Shown one piece after another: positions 6,022 through 6,122 of a stretch of DNA of 6,122 nt (positions within the stretch are counted from its first letter, which is position 1; each line of letters opens with the position of its first letter). The notes under the pieces were generated by a model, which was not told the origin of the DNA, did no database searches, and was given only the letters and a program-made list of their open reading frames with translations. The stretch covers positions 1 through 6,122 of the forward strand of contig JAENVU010000445.1 in assembly GCA_016650415.1 (NCBI GenBank). The letters are read 5' to 3'. The DNA is from Acidimicrobiia bacterium (GTDB lineage Bacteria; Actinomycetota; Acidimicrobiia; IMCC26256; JAENVU01). A program made the position numbers and the translations under genes.

Positions 6022-6122
6022 GTGGAGCTCAAGACCATCCGGTACGAGACGGTCGGCCCGTACATCTCGCTCGCCACGCTCGATCGACCGCATCGCCTCA
6101 ACGCGTGGACGGGTCGAATGCA
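6022..6122 (+). CDS. Enoyl-CoA hydratase/isomerase family protein, N-terminal fragment
   Basis: The first 33 codons of a crotonase-fold protein, cut by the right edge. From the GTG at 6022 the protein reads through KTIRYETVGPYISLATLDRP (4-23) and then HRLNAWTGRM (24-33). The pattern beta-strand, L-D-R-P, x-R-L-N-A is the opening signature of enoyl-CoA hydratases and isomerases, which act on CoA thioesters, typically in beta-oxidation. The catalytic residues and oxyanion-hole segments lie beyond the window, so the exact reaction is open. A Shine-Dalgarno AGGGAG sits seven bases upstream and supports this start. TACGCT at 5987-5992 fits a TANNNT -10 box and would give a short leader, but no -35 is evident. 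The 76-bp gap after the sigma gene suggests a separate transcription unit. Confidence 0.85.
   Translation, partial: MELKTIRYETVGPYISLATLDRPHRLNAWTGRM

Noticed and set aside
5334..6101. A 255-codon open frame on the minus strand
   Set aside because: It is antisense to the sigma factor tail and to the enoyl-CoA hydratase start, both of which have clear family features.
1..6122. CRISPR arrays, tRNA or rRNA genes, insertion sequences, attachment sites
   Set aside because: No regularly spaced repeats, transposase-like frames, tRNA-like cloverleaf or rRNA segments were seen on either strand.

Overview
The window is a GC-rich (roughly two-thirds G+C) stretch with third-position G/C bias, GTG starts, little Shine-Dalgarno sequence in front of some genes, and actinobacterial-type families (cytochrome P450, SnoaL-like protein, ECF sigma factor, enoyl-CoA hydratase). 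This suggests an actinomycete or a member of Acidimicrobiia. The assignment rests on composition and gene content only, and no rRNA or other marker is present.

Layout: (1) 1-1585, minus strand: 5' two-thirds or so of a family 3 glycoside hydrolase that runs off the left edge. (2) A 72-bp divergent gap. (3) 1658-2848, plus: a complete cytochrome P450. (4) 2888/2891-3349, plus: a small SnoaL/NTF2-like protein, apparently with its own leaderless promoter. (5) 3393-3426: a perfect 15-bp hairpin between converging genes. (6) 3466-4059, minus: a lipoprotein with a Ser/Thr/Asn/Gly-rich linker and a C-terminal Ig-like domain. (7) A 215-bp divergent control region containing a TGACC-TC-GGTCA palindrome. 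(8) 4275-5945, plus: a 556-aa ECF-type sigma factor fused to a zinc-finger (anti-sigma-like) segment, a transmembrane helix, a Pro/Gly-rich linker and an extracytoplasmic Ig-like domain. (9) 6022-6122, plus: the first 33 codons of an enoyl-CoA hydratase/isomerase family protein running off the right edge.

The most interesting unit is the divergent pair at 3466-5945. A sigma factor that carries its own zinc finger, membrane anchor and outside domain sits back-to-back with a lipoprotein whose outside domain looks related (both have P-x-I-x-x-F, then a serine-tryptophan beta-strand, then T-x-A-x-x-V-x-I, and a pair of cysteines). I infer a compact envelope-sensing system in which the sigma factor is tethered to the membrane and the lipoprotein is its partner, ligand-binding subunit or target gene. 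The P450 and SnoaL-like genes form a second, metabolic pair, probably acting on a lipid or sterol/terpenoid-like substrate. No ferredoxin or reductase is present in the window. The edge genes are ordinary metabolism.
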